A DNA stretch of 64,000 nt from JAKAGZ01 sp964412105 (lineage in GTDB: Bacteria; Bacteroidota; Ignavibacteria; Ignavibacteriales; Ignavibacteriaceae): assembly GCA_964412105.1 (NCBI GenBank), contig CAYPNM010000010.1, forward strand, positions 23,675 through 87,674, written 5' to 3'. The notes under the pieces were generated by a model that was given only the letters and a program-made list of their open reading frames with translations, had not been told where the DNA came from and searched no databases. Positions 18,504 to 27,544 of the stretch are shown in pieces. Every line of letters starts with the position of its first letter. The first letter of the stretch is position 1. The translations under genes and the position numbers were made by a program.

Positions 18504-18535
18504 AAATTACTAACAACATCTCAACAGGAATATAA

Positions 18536-19168
18536 ATGGACTTAACAAAATCATTGAAAGACTATTTGCTAGAACTATCATCTAACTCACCTACTCCAGG
18601 AGGGGGAAATGTTTCCGCGCTTTCAGGTTCATTAGCATGTAACCTTGGAATAATGGTTTGCAACCTTACAATTGGAAAGAAAAAATATGCAGCTGTTGAG
18701 GAAGAGATGAAAGAAATAAAATCTAAATTAGAAAATCTGAACAGCTCATTTCTTGATTTAGCTGCAAAAGATAATCTTGCATTTGATAAAGTAATGGAAG
18801 CATTTAGATTGCCCAAGGATTCTGAAGAACAAAAACAACTTAGATCTGAAAAAATTGAAGAGGCTACATTAGCTGCTGCTGTGGTTCCGTCGGAAGTTAT
18901 ATCAACTGCCAGAAAGGCTCTTCCTTATATTCAAAGGGTTGCTGAGAAAGGTAATCAAAATTCTGTTTCAGACGCTGGGGTGGCGCTCTCATTACTATCG
19001 ACCGCTGCTGAAGGAGCATTTTTGAATGTTGTGATTAATTGCACCTCGCTTACAAATAAAACTGTCGGAAGAGAATTTATGAAGAAATCAGAGATTATTT
19101 ATGATGAAGTAAAAAATATGTCCGGCAGTTTAATTGCAATTATAAAATCAAAATTAAATAATCCTTGA
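18536..19168 (+). CDS. fchA: Formimidoyltetrahydrofolate cyclodeaminase
   Basis: A 210-residue all-helical protein of the cyclodeaminase/cyclohydrolase family. Its N-terminal SNSPTPGGGNVSALSGSLACNLG is the conserved glycine-rich tetrahydrofolate site, and SDAGVALSLLSTAAEGAFLNVVINC is the second conserved helix. It releases ammonia from 5-formimino-THF to give 5,10-methenyl-THF, completing the one-carbon transfer begun by FtcD. The length fits the stand-alone bacterial form. It ends three bases before the convergent lipoprotein gene. Confidence 0.9.
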   Translation: MDLTKSLKDYLLELSSNSPTPGGGNVSALSGSLACNLGIMVCNLTIGKKKYAAVEEEMKEIKSKLENLNSSFLDLAAKDNLAFDKVMEAFRLPKDSEEQKQLRSEKIEEATLAAAVVPSEVISTARKALPYIQRVAEKGNQNSVSDAGVALSLLSTAAEGAFLNVVINCTSLTNKTVGREFMKKSEIIYDEVKNMSGSLIAIIKSKLNNP

Positions 19169-19171
19169 GTT

Positions 19172-20863
19172 TTAGTGGATTAAATCGAAGTTTATATCTG
19201 TTACAGTCCATCGCGGTTTTAGAGTAATCTTAGAAGGATATACAAAAAAATTCTCTGCAGGGATAAATGGATAAACCGATCCGAAGGAATATTTACCGTT
19301 ACCATCAGTATCATAATAGCACCATAGATTATAATTGCCAGGTTCTACCCTGACAAAATTAAATTTCCCATTCTTTTCAATCTTTTGACTGTATGATTCT
19401 TTCTCCCTGCCTATTCCCTGCAAAACCAAAACCGGATTCTTGGAGATATCAAAACTTTTAATGTCTCCTGAAATTCCTGTAAAATCAATTCCCGAAATAG
19501 TTCTGAATTTATAGATATAAGTAGAATCATAGCTATTCCCCGATGGATTTTTAAATTTGCTTAGATCGAGATTTATCCTGTAGTACTTAACTCTATCCAG
19601 ATTTTGCTGAGGAACAATCACAAAGGATGCATCATCTAAAAAATTGATGGAATAAGAGAATGAATTACCAAGAGTATCAGTTAATGTTATACCAGATTTT
19701 GCCAAAGTTTTATCAAAAGCATCTGTTAAATAAAATATAAATTTCTGCCCTTTAAAATCGGCATTACCAAAATTGTTTGGAGGGATGGATTTTAGAATGC
19801 CGGGCTTACTTGTATCTGCTCTGTCACTAATTGTTAATCGAACATCATCATTTGTATACTCATTTCCGTATTCATCCTTAATAGTTTTTGCAAAGAGAAA
19901 AACTGCATCGGTTTGAGGTAATTCATAAGGAATCCTTAAAACCATTTCTTCAGGTTTAGATGTACCTTTAAATGCATAACTTGGAATAATATCTCTGTTT
20001 GTAGTTGAATCGGCCAAAAAGAAGTTACTGGCTGTTATTACAGTAGAATCAATTTCTTTGGTAAATCTAACAAGTACATGATAACGGTCGGTCATAGTTG
20101 CCGAGAGTAACCGAGCGGGTATAGTATCTCTCTTGGTTAGCATAAAATTAATCCCGACTAATGCCGAATCACTTTTAGTTAGAATTACATCTGATGAAGG
20201 ACAGCCATATTCATCCTGAGTGGGTTGATACAATAAATCTTTATATCGATCTCTTATTGCAAAAACCCGGTATTCCCCATCTGCTAAACCTGAAATTTTA
20301 TAGGCACCATCACTTCCTGTCTGAGAGATATAATCCGGTTTATCAGTTAAAGGATCAATTACTTTTGTCCCTTTTATATAAGCAAAGATCAAAATCCCGT
20401 TGGGTTTTTCATCAAATACTTTACCGGATAGAGTCCCCCTATCAATATGATTACCTGTTGAGAATGTGAAGGTATATGATTCCTTCATCTTGTTTTTATT
20501 ATGGTAATCTTCAAGATCGCTGCCTATTGTGACAACATACGTCACATCCTTTTTTAAGGATTCAGGGAATTCTATATCTACGCTTTTACCGGTCCAGTCA
20601 AAATTAATTTTCCCATTTAGGGATGGTGATATAAAGAAAACATTATTTAGAGTACTTTTGGTAATGTACTTTGAAAATTCTAATTCAATATGATCATCAT
20701 TGAACTTAGTTGTACCAGCAGCCGGATATACAGATACTATTTCAGGTGGAGTTTTATCTATATCGCCGCCGCTTGGTGGGAGTTGGTTAGCACAGCCAGC
20801 AAGAAGCATTAACAATATAAATTCCACAGTAATATTTATTTTCTTGATTGGGATCTTAGCCAT
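19172..20863 (-). CDS. Lipoprotein with N-terminal Ig-like (Big_5/SbsA) domain
   Basis: A 563-residue predicted lipoprotein (lipobox LAGCANQ near residue 25) beginning with the PPSGGDIDKTPPEIVSVYPAAGTTKF block. That block is typical of a conserved Bacteroidota protein with a SbsA-type Ig-like domain. A second transthyretin/carboxypeptidase-regulatory-like region (GAYKISGLADGEYRVFAIRD) occurs near residues 190-210 and a late beta-rich segment (GKFNFVRVEPGNYNLWCYYD) near the end. Its start overlaps the upstream MltG gene by 28 nt. Family members are surface or periplasmic proteins of unknown function. Confidence 0.8.
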   Translation of the reverse strand: MAKIPIKKINITVEFILLMLLAGCANQLPPSGGDIDKTPPEIVSVYPAAGTTKFNDDHIELEFSKYITKSTLNNVFFISPSLNGKINFDWTGKSVDIEFPESLKKDVTYVVTIGSDLEDYHNKNKMKESYTFTFSTGNHIDRGTLSGKVFDEKPNGILIFAYIKGTKVIDPLTDKPDYISQTGSDGAYKISGLADGEYRVFAIRDRYKDLLYQPTQDEYGCPSSDVILTKSDSALVGINFMLTKRDTIPARLLSATMTDRYHVLVRFTKEIDSTVITASNFFLADSTTNRDIIPSYAFKGTSKPEEMVLRIPYELPQTDAVFLFAKTIKDEYGNEYTNDDVRLTISDRADTSKPGILKSIPPNNFGNADFKGQKFIFYLTDAFDKTLAKSGITLTDTLGNSFSYSINFLDDASFVIVPQQNLDRVKYYRINLDLSKFKNPSGNSYDSTYIYKFRTISGIDFTGISGDIKSFDISKNPVLVLQGIGREKESYSQKIEKNGKFNFVRVEPGNYNLWCYYDTDGNGKYSFGSVYPFIPAENFFVYPSKITLKPRWTVTDINFDLIH

Positions 20864-22230
20864 CGTTTATATTTAGCAACCTGTCTTAAATGCTTTGAAT
20901 AAGTCTCAGAAAAGTTATGTCCGCCTTCTCCATTTGCAACAAAATATAAATAATTATTTGAATCAGGATAAAGCGCAGCTAGAATTGCATTTCTACCTGG
21001 ATTATTTATTGGTCCGGGTGGTAATCCGGTGTATTTATAAGTATTGTAGGGAGAATTAATTTTTAGGTCTTTATAGCTTAATTTCTTCCACCCATCAGGC
21101 TGCGCATATTGTACCGTCGGATCAGCCTGTAATGGCATTCCAATTTTCAGCCTGTTATAATAAACTTCCGCTATAGTCGGCATTTCGTCAACTTTATTTG
21201 TTTCTCCTTTTACAATTGATGCCAGAGTTAATACATCATGCACCGAATATCCAAGTTTTTTTGCCTTTTGCCGTAATGAATCGACCATAAATCTTTTGAA
21301 ATTTTTTACCATTTGGTCAATAACTTCTTTGGCAGAGCTGTGTTCATAAAACCAGTAAGTGCCGGGCATCAAATAACCCTGAAGATCGTCCGCATTTATT
21401 CCATATGCCTCTGCAACCGATTTATCCATAGCCAGATTCACAAATGAAGCAGAATCAATGTCAGCATCCTTTTGTACTGTATAAGCCAACCATTTTATTG
21501 ATAAACCATCACGTACAAATACTTCTTTCTGAAAATCAGCATTGCCTCTTACAAAAAGATTAACAAGATCAAGATAACTTAATCCATTAGGTATAAAATA
21601 TCTCGCCGTTCTAAACCGCTTATCCGCACCCGAAACAAAAGTAGCTATCTTCATATTTAGTTTATTAGGAATAATTCCCTTCTCATACAAACTATCCACT
21701 ATTTCTGATAGTGTTTCTCCCTTTTCAATTTCAAACTTTACCGGTTCTTGCATTTTATAATAATTTGGAGTAAAGAAAATATAAAAGAACCACATAAGTA
21801 AAATTATGAAAACTGCTCCTACAAAAATAAACTGTTTTTTTGTAAGCAGGCCTTTAAAATTTAATTTCAATTTATCTTTAATCATCAGATTAATATTACC
21901 CTTAGTAGCTTCATAATTTTGTATTGCACGAGATTCGTCAATTATTCTTTCGTATATTCTTTCCAGCGCTTCATTAGCTAAGGGAATTTTAGCAAATGCA
22001 GATACTTTTTTACTTATTTGCTTTTCCCTTTCAGGATTATAAGTTGGCTCTCCTAATGATCTTTTAATCCTGCCGATCAAAACCGATCTTAATGTTCTTT
22101 CATTCAGTAATTCAACTATTCCTTTATCAATGCCATCGACCTGGTCTCGTAACTTGGAAATAAGCTCATTTCTTTTATCAACCGAAAGTCTGTCTAATTC
22201 CTTTTCGATTTTTTTTAAAATATTATACAT
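20836..22230 (-). CDS. mltG: Chorismate mutase (AroQ) domain fused to endolytic transglycosylase MltG
   Basis: A single 464-residue frame. Residues about 25-105 form an AroQ chorismate mutase domain; against the E. coli enzyme I align Arg28, Arg45, Lys56, Asn65 (Asp in E. coli), Arg68, Glu69, Ser100 and Gln104 with the active-site residues. A transmembrane helix lies at about 134-153, then a YceG/MltG domain with ASIVKGETNK (catalytic-region Glu) and YYNRLKIGMPLQADPT. MltG normally has about 340 residues, so the mutase is an extra cytoplasmic domain. An internal ATG at 21885 could yield MltG alone. MltG cleaves nascent peptidoglycan strands in the periplasm. A stand-alone prephenate dehydratase lies three genes upstream, so the domain may supply the missing mutase. 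Confidence 0.88.
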   Translation of the reverse strand: MYNILKKIEKELDRLSVDKRNELISKLRDQVDGIDKGIVELLNERTLRSVLIGRIKRSLGEPTYNPEREKQISKKVSAFAKIPLANEALERIYERIIDESRAIQNYEATKGNINLMIKDKLKLNFKGLLTKKQFIFVGAVFIILLMWFFYIFFTPNYYKMQEPVKFEIEKGETLSEIVDSLYEKGIIPNKLNMKIATFVSGADKRFRTARYFIPNGLSYLDLVNLFVRGNADFQKEVFVRDGLSIKWLAYTVQKDADIDSASFVNLAMDKSVAEAYGINADDLQGYLMPGTYWFYEHSSAKEVIDQMVKNFKRFMVDSLRQKAKKLGYSVHDVLTLASIVKGETNKVDEMPTIAEVYYNRLKIGMPLQADPTVQYAQPDGWKKLSYKDLKINSPYNTYKYTGLPPGPINNPGRNAILAALYPDSNNYLYFVANGEGGHNFSETYSKHLRQVAKYKRWLRSQSRK

Positions 22231-22296
22231 CCAGACTCTTCTTATATCGAATATATCAAAGCTTTAAAATAAAAAATAATCTAAAAAGATTAATTA

Positions 22297-23310
22297 CTAT
22301 TCGGAGTAAATACTTTCAGGCAAAGCCGGAAAAGGTGCATAATCAAATTCAAATCTATAACCAGCTTCAAATAATTTTAATCCACGTAAGGCTATCATTG
22401 CAGCATTATCACCACAAAATTCAACTCTTGGTATTACAATCTTTTTCCTGAATTCCTTAGCTAAATCTATATAAGCTCCCCTTATTTCGGAATTGGCTGC
22501 AACTCCTCCTACCAAAGAAATTGATTTCACCTCAAAGTTTTTAAGTGCTTTTCTTGTATTCTTTAATAATGCCCTAACTACAGCATATTGAAAGGAAGCA
22601 GCTATATCGTTTAAGTCTATCCTAGGAATTTTTTTATCGGGATAATTTCTTTGGATAAACCTTAGCACAGAAGTTTTTAGACCGCTAAAAGAAAAATTGT
22701 TGTGGTCTTTTAACTCCGCTACAGGGAAATCAATTTTATTTCTGTCTCCTAATGTTGCTGCTTTCTGAATTTTTGGTCCCCCCGGATATCCCATTCCAAG
22801 CATCTTGGCAACTTTATCAAAAGCTTCTCCGGCAGCATCATCAACAGTTGATCCTATTTTGATTATTTCGGTAAAACTTTTGACAAGTAGTAACAGAGTA
22901 TGACCGCCGGAAACAACTATAGCCAGATATGGAAAATCTGGCTTTTTCTCCATCAAAAAGCCTGAATAAATATGCCCTTCTATATGATTTACAGGGATAA
23001 AGGTCTTTTTTAGAGAATAAGCCAATCCCTTTGCAAAAGTTAGTCCCACTATCAACGCACCAATTAGTCCCGGACCTGCAGTTGCGCTAACAATATCAAT
23101 TTCATTTATGTTTAAATGTGCTTCGCGAAGAGCATCTTTTACAAGAGGAGTAACTATCTGAAGATGAGCTCGGCTTGATAATTCCGGAACTACACCTCCG
23201 TATTTACTATGAAAATCCTGAGAAGATATGAGATTAGCTTTTAATTCATCATTTGAAATAACTGCTACCGAAGTTTCGTCACAAGAACTTTCTATACCTA
23301 AAACATTCAT
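22297..23310 (-). CDS. tsaD: TsaD, tRNA t6A threonylcarbamoyltransferase subunit
   Basis: A 337-residue ASKHA-fold protein beginning NVLGIESSCDETSVAV. The metal-binding histidines are in NHIEGHIYSG (His109, His113), and SGGHTLLLLV and GGVAANSEIRG follow. Together with TsaB/C/E it forms N6-threonylcarbamoyladenosine at A37 of ANN-decoding tRNAs. Its ATG overlaps the stop of the proline dehydrogenase gene by a base, indicating co-translation. Confidence 0.97.
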   Translation of the reverse strand: MNVLGIESSCDETSVAVISNDELKANLISSQDFHSKYGGVVPELSSRAHLQIVTPLVKDALREAHLNINEIDIVSATAGPGLIGALIVGLTFAKGLAYSLKKTFIPVNHIEGHIYSGFLMEKKPDFPYLAIVVSGGHTLLLLVKSFTEIIKIGSTVDDAAGEAFDKVAKMLGMGYPGGPKIQKAATLGDRNKIDFPVAELKDHNNFSFSGLKTSVLRFIQRNYPDKKIPRIDLNDIAASFQYAVVRALLKNTRKALKNFEVKSISLVGGVAANSEIRGAYIDLAKEFRKKIVIPRVEFCGDNAAMIALRGLKLFEAGYRFEFDYAPFPALPESIYSE

Positions 23311-24209
23311 TACTTAATAGAAAATATATTTTTAAATACTAAACCGGCGATGGAGGGATTTTCCTTAAGTCTTCTGACCGAGTATTTGTACCAGTGTTCT
23401 CCAAATGGTACATATACTCTTATTTTATATCCTTCTGAATTTATTTTATCCCTGAGATCCTCTCTGACACCAAGCAGCATTTGAAATTCAAATTTATCTT
23501 TTGAAATATTTAGTTCCCTGATTAATCTGTAGGCTTCATTAATTAAATATTCATCGTGGGTAGCAATTCCAACGTAATTTCCTGATTTCAGCATTTTTTC
23601 CAAGACTTTTACGAAATTATCCCTGATTACCTGTTTATGTTTATATGCAATTGAAGGTGCTTCAACATAAATTCCCTTACACAATCGGTAATTTGCATTT
23701 AGTTTATTTAAGATTATAACGTCATCAAGTGTCCTTTTAAGATAGGCCTGCACAACAATTCCAACATTTTCATAATCTACAATTAATTTTTTATATAGAT
23801 TTATGGTGGCATCAGTGTAGGGAGAATCTTCCATATCCAGTCTGACAAAATTTTTTAATTCACGTGCCCGTTCTAATATTTCACTTGCCTGATTATAAGC
23901 AAAAACCTCGTCCAAATTTAATCCGAGTTGTGTAGGCTTTAATGATAAATTGGCTTTAAGTTTATATTCTTCTATCGCATCTAAAACGTTGAGACAATCA
24001 TTCTTTGAAATAATTGCTTCTTCCTTATTTTGAATTGCCTCTCCAAGCACGTCAATAGTCGCATAAATATTTTTCCCATTTAATTTTTTTACAAGTTGGG
24101 TAGCATCATCGAGTGTTTTACCCGCAATATATCTTTTTGAAAAAATCCAGACTATGGATTTTGGCATCATCTGGACTATAGCAACAATTATTTTATTTAT
24201 AAATTCCAC
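23310..24209 (-). CDS. Proline dehydrogenase
   Basis: A 299-residue stand-alone PutA-type flavoprotein barrel. Signatures are RLDMEDSPYTDATINLYKKL near residues 127-146, YRLCKGIYVEAPSIAYK, the GIATHDEYLI strand and the C-terminal FEFQMLLGVREDL...VYVPFGEHWYKYSVRRLKENP, which is the conserved FAD/proline-binding end. It oxidises proline to pyrroline-5-carboxylate and feeds electrons to quinone. The start is GTG at 24209 with AGGTGG just upstream. The P5C dehydrogenase partner is not in the window. Confidence 0.93.
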   Translation of the reverse strand: MEFINKIIVAIVQMMPKSIVWIFSKRYIAGKTLDDATQLVKKLNGKNIYATIDVLGEAIQNKEEAIISKNDCLNVLDAIEEYKLKANLSLKPTQLGLNLDEVFAYNQASEILERARELKNFVRLDMEDSPYTDATINLYKKLIVDYENVGIVVQAYLKRTLDDVIILNKLNANYRLCKGIYVEAPSIAYKHKQVIRDNFVKVLEKMLKSGNYVGIATHDEYLINEAYRLIRELNISKDKFEFQMLLGVREDLRDKINSEGYKIRVYVPFGEHWYKYSVRRLKENPSIAGLVFKNIFSIK

Positions 24210-24223
24210 AATCCCACCTGAAA

Positions 24224-25054
24224 TTAGCTGTAAAATATTTTTCCGGTTTCATAAGTCCCAAATTTTTTAATGCTTAAGGATATTTCTGATAAATGATTAA
24301 TCGCCTGCTTAATTCTTTCATTTTTTAAATCCCCTTTAAAATCAATATAGAAAAGATATTGAAACGGCTTATGCGGAATTGGCCTAGATTCAATCTTAAG
24401 CAAATCAATATCTCGCAACGCAAAGACACTTAATGCTTTGAACAAAGCGCCTGGGATACTCCTTAATTCAAAACATATGGAGGATTTTGGCATATCAAAA
24501 TATTTCTTATTTGATAATTTACCTAAAATCAAAAACCTTGTAAAATTATCCACATTGTTCTGAATATTTCGTCTTAAAATCTTAAGATTATAAATTGCCG
24601 CCGCTTCCTTGCTTGCAATTATTGCGAAATGAGAATTGCTGGCATTTATAATATTTGCAGAACCTGCAGTATCATAAGAAGGAAATATTTTTGAATTAGC
24701 CATCTTTTTTAAAAATTCAGAACATTGTCCCAAAGCCTGAGGATGTGAATAGACCTCCCTGATTTCACTCATCTTTAACTTTTTTTTAGCAAGCAAATTA
24801 TGTCTTATTTGCAGGTTACATTCTCCCACAATGCGAATGGAGTTTTTTATTAATAGGTCATATGTCTCGTAAACACTACCATACAAAGAATTCTCAATGG
24901 GCACAATTCCATAATCAACAGATCTTTTTCTAATTTTATCGAAGACCTCGTTAAAAGTTAAAGTGGGTGAAAATGAAACCTTCTTACTAAAATATTTTAT
25001 TGCAGCTATTTCACTATAAGCGCCTCTTTCTCCCTGGAAGGCAACCTTAATCAT
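24224..25054 (-). CDS. pheA: Prephenate dehydratase with C-terminal ACT domain
   Basis: 276 residues. KVAFQGERGAYSE opens the dehydratase domain, GIVPIENSLYGSVYETYDLL is the conserved substrate-site strand, and NVDNFTRFLILG carries the Thr-Arg-Phe catalytic triplet. The ESRPIPHKPFQYLFYIDF stretch marks the phenylalanine-sensing ACT domain. It turns prephenate into phenylpyruvate and should be feedback-inhibited by Phe. I chose ATG at 25054 over an upstream TTG at 25069; it overlaps coaE by 8 nt. It has no chorismate mutase domain of its own, unlike the bifunctional P-protein of enterobacteria. Confidence 0.95.
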   Translation of the reverse strand: MIKVAFQGERGAYSEIAAIKYFSKKVSFSPTLTFNEVFDKIRKRSVDYGIVPIENSLYGSVYETYDLLIKNSIRIVGECNLQIRHNLLAKKKLKMSEIREVYSHPQALGQCSEFLKKMANSKIFPSYDTAGSANIINASNSHFAIIASKEAAAIYNLKILRRNIQNNVDNFTRFLILGKLSNKKYFDMPKSSICFELRSIPGALFKALSVFALRDIDLLKIESRPIPHKPFQYLFYIDFKGDLKNERIKQAINHLSEISLSIKKFGTYETGKIFYS

Positions 25055-25658
25055 TTTCCCTTCCTGCAATAAGATTTAGCAATAGGTCTGCCTTTATTTT
25101 TAAATCATCTAGTGATGAATTATTTTCAAAAACAAAATCAGCCTTTTTTTTCTTTTCATCATTCGAAAATTGATTGGAATTCCTTTTATAAAATTCTTCT
25201 TCCCTCATACTGCCGTTATTTATTTTTCTCTTTTTTCTTATATCTTCTTCTGAAGAGATCAGGACAATATAATCAAATAGGCTTTCCATTTTAGCTTCAT
25301 AAATTAATGCAGCTTCCACAAAAATTATTTTTTCTCTTCCTTCCTTTTCGATGAATATTTTATCTATTTCAGAGATTACAAATGGATGAATTATGGAATT
25401 TATTTTTTTTACATTAGTCGGAGAAGAGAACACTTTGTCTGCAATATATTTTTTATTTATTTGGCCGTTAACATATGCTTCATAACCGAAAGTCTGAATA
25501 ATTTTGTTTTTTAAGTTTTCGTTCGTGACAAGCAATTTTTTGGAAAGTTCATCGGCGTTTATTACCAAATAACCTGCATCCGTTAATATTTTACAAAAAG
25601 CAGATTTACCCGACCCTATATTACCGGTAACAGCAATTCTTCTGGTATCAAATTTCAT
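25047..25658 (-). CDS. coaE: Dephospho-CoA kinase
   Basis: A 203-residue P-loop kinase with Walker A GNIGSGKS (residues 12-19), the INADELSKKL coenzyme A-binding Asp and the lid region KRKINNGSMREEEFYKRNSNQF. It phosphorylates the 3'-hydroxyl of dephospho-CoA, the last step of CoA biosynthesis. It is preceded by the RNase Y gene with about 50 nt spacing and overlaps pheA. Confidence 0.94.
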   Translation of the reverse strand: MKFDTRRIAVTGNIGSGKSAFCKILTDAGYLVINADELSKKLLVTNENLKNKIIQTFGYEAYVNGQINKKYIADKVFSSPTNVKKINSIIHPFVISEIDKIFIEKEGREKIIFVEAALIYEAKMESLFDYIVLISSEEDIRKKRKINNGSMREEEFYKRNSNQFSNDEKKKKADFVFENNSSLDDLKIKADLLLNLIAGREND

Positions 25659-25707
25659 AAACAGAATTTCCTATCACCTTTGGTACCGCAAATAAGCCGC
25701 AGCTCTC

Positions 25708-27282
25708 TTATCTTGCATAGCTGATTTTTCTAATTTCGCGAATAACGGTAACTTTTATCTGACCTGGATACTCCATTTCTTCTTCAATCTTGGCCGCAAT
25801 ATCGTGAGATAATTTGTCGGCAACAACATCATCTATTTTATCGTGTTCCACAACTACTCTAACCTCTCTGCCAGCCTGAATTGCATATGTTTTTGCGACT
25901 CCTTCAAATGATTTAGCCAGGGCTTCAAGGGTTTCAAGCCTTTTTACATAACCTTCCAATGGTTCTCTTCTTGCTCCAGGTCGTGCTCCACTAATTGCAT
26001 CTGCCGCCTGAACGAGCGGGGCTATTGGATGCTCCATTTCTATATCTTCGTGATGAGATCCAACTGCATTCGTAACAATAGGATGTTCTTTATATTTTTT
26101 TGTAAGATCATATCCAATTAATGCGTGTGGACCCTCAACATTTTTATCGACTGTCTTTCCAATATCGTGCAACAGTCCGGCCCTTTTAGCCAGATTAACA
26201 TCCAGGCCGACTTCAGCAGCCATTATGCCTGTAAGATATGCAACTTCAACACTATGTTGAAGCAAATTCTGCCCATAGCTTGAACGATACTTCATTTTTC
26301 CAATGTGCTTTACAAGCTCCTGATGCATATTGTGTAATCCTAGTTGCAGAATCGTATTTTCGCCTTCCCGAATCATCTCCTCTTCAAGTTCTTGCCTGAC
26401 TTTATCAACAACCTCTTCGATCCTTGCTGGGTGAATTCTGCCGTCCGTAATTAATCTTTCAAGTGATACTCTTGCTACTTCCCTTCTAAATTGATCAAAC
26501 GATGAGAGAATTACCGCTTCAGGAGTATCATCTACAATTACATCGACACCGGTTGCCGCTTCAAATGAGCGAATATTTCGCCCTTCTTTACCTATGATTC
26601 TTCCCTTCATATCATCATTTTGAATTTGAACGACAGAAACAGTAGTTTCAATCGAGTGATCGGCAGCAGTTCGTTGAATAGCCTGAACAATAACCTTTTG
26701 AGCTTCCCTTTTCGCTTCGGCTTTGGCCTGGTCATGTATTTCCTTTACACTTACTGCCACATCGGATTTTGCCTGATTTACCATATTGTCCATCAGCATT
26801 TTCTTCGCTTCTTCAGTTGTTAATCCTGAGATTTTCTCCAGCTTTTCATTCTGCTCAGATTCAAGCCTTGCTATTTCCTGCATTTTGAGATCAAGATTCT
26901 TTTTTAATTCCAGGAGTTCTTTTTCCATTTCCTTGGTTTCTTTTTCTTTCTTAATCACCAGGTCAAACTTCCTTTCAATATTTTCTTCTCTGGAAGTTAA
27001 CTGCTTTTCAAGATTTTGAATTTTCTGCCTTTTCTGATTTATTTCAGCATCGAACTCAATTTTTTTCTTGTACCATTCATCTTTTACTTCAAGTAATTTT
27101 TCTCTTTTAAGATTATTGGCTTCCTTTTGAGCATCTGTTATCATTTGTTTTGATTTTTCTTCAGCAGAAAGCAAACTCTTTTTACCAATCCTAGAATTGA
27201 AGATCCATCCAAAGTAGAAAAACAATGCTACAAGAACTACTGCCATCGGTATCAGAATAATTATATCCAGATTTACCGCCAT
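25708..27282 (-). CDS. rny: Ribonuclease Y
   Basis: A 524-residue endoribonuclease: an N-terminal membrane anchor (residues 6-28), a long Lys/Glu-rich coiled coil (about 35-180), a KH RNA-binding domain (DDMKGRIIGKEGRNIRSFE) and an HD domain (HSVEVAYL ... AGLLHDIGKTVD). It starts bulk mRNA decay at the membrane by single-strand cleavage. A GGAGG ribosome site precedes its ATG, and a structured RNA separates it from zapA, a conserved arrangement in the phylum. Confidence 0.97.
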   Translation of the reverse strand: MAVNLDIIILIPMAVVLVALFFYFGWIFNSRIGKKSLLSAEEKSKQMITDAQKEANNLKREKLLEVKDEWYKKKIEFDAEINQKRQKIQNLEKQLTSREENIERKFDLVIKKEKETKEMEKELLELKKNLDLKMQEIARLESEQNEKLEKISGLTTEEAKKMLMDNMVNQAKSDVAVSVKEIHDQAKAEAKREAQKVIVQAIQRTAADHSIETTVSVVQIQNDDMKGRIIGKEGRNIRSFEAATGVDVIVDDTPEAVILSSFDQFRREVARVSLERLITDGRIHPARIEEVVDKVRQELEEEMIREGENTILQLGLHNMHQELVKHIGKMKYRSSYGQNLLQHSVEVAYLTGIMAAEVGLDVNLAKRAGLLHDIGKTVDKNVEGPHALIGYDLTKKYKEHPIVTNAVGSHHEDIEMEHPIAPLVQAADAISGARPGARREPLEGYVKRLETLEALAKSFEGVAKTYAIQAGREVRVVVEHDKIDDVVADKLSHDIAAKIEEEMEYPGQIKVTVIREIRKISYAR

Positions 27283-27313
27283 TTTTCCTCCAAATGTAGA
27301 GATAATTAAAATT

Positions 27314-27543
27314 ATTTAACCGCTACTGCCAGACCGGTGATTCTAGAAAAACTTTTATTCAGCCAAATTAGTGGGAATAAGCCCGTGCGTTTTTTGCTTC
27401 CACCGTTCCGGATTAAACCGAAATCCTGTTGAACCTGCCTGTCGGTAGGTAAAACGGGCTGAGGCCTGCAATACACGCCGTAAGTCCAACTCCCGGTGCT
27501 TAAGTAAGTTTTCCATAATTATTCGGACTGACAGAGCGGAAAT
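27314..27543 (-). ncRNA. ssrS: Candidate 6S RNA (SsrS-like)
   Basis: The ~230-nt interval between zapA and rny has no convincing coding frame but folds as one long structure on the minus strand. A 12-bp closing stem pairs CCGCTCTGTCAG (27539-27528) with CTGGCAGTAGCGG (27332-27320) with one bulged base and an AT extension. A symmetric 13/13-nt open bubble follows, then a 9-bp stem GGAAAACTT/AAGTTTTTC (27514-27506 with 27354-27346), and apical hairpins including AGCCCGT/ACGGGCT. A long hairpin with a large bubble is the architecture of 6S RNA, which mimics an open promoter and sequesters sigma70 RNA polymerase; 6S genes commonly lie downstream of zapA. Identity rests on structure and location, not sequence match. 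Confidence 0.65.
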
Positions 27544-27544
27544 A

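Noticed and set aside
10933..20863. Two gene overlaps of exactly 28 nt (10933-10960 and 20836-20863)
   Set aside because: The equal length is probably coincidence; alternative start codons could shorten either overlap.
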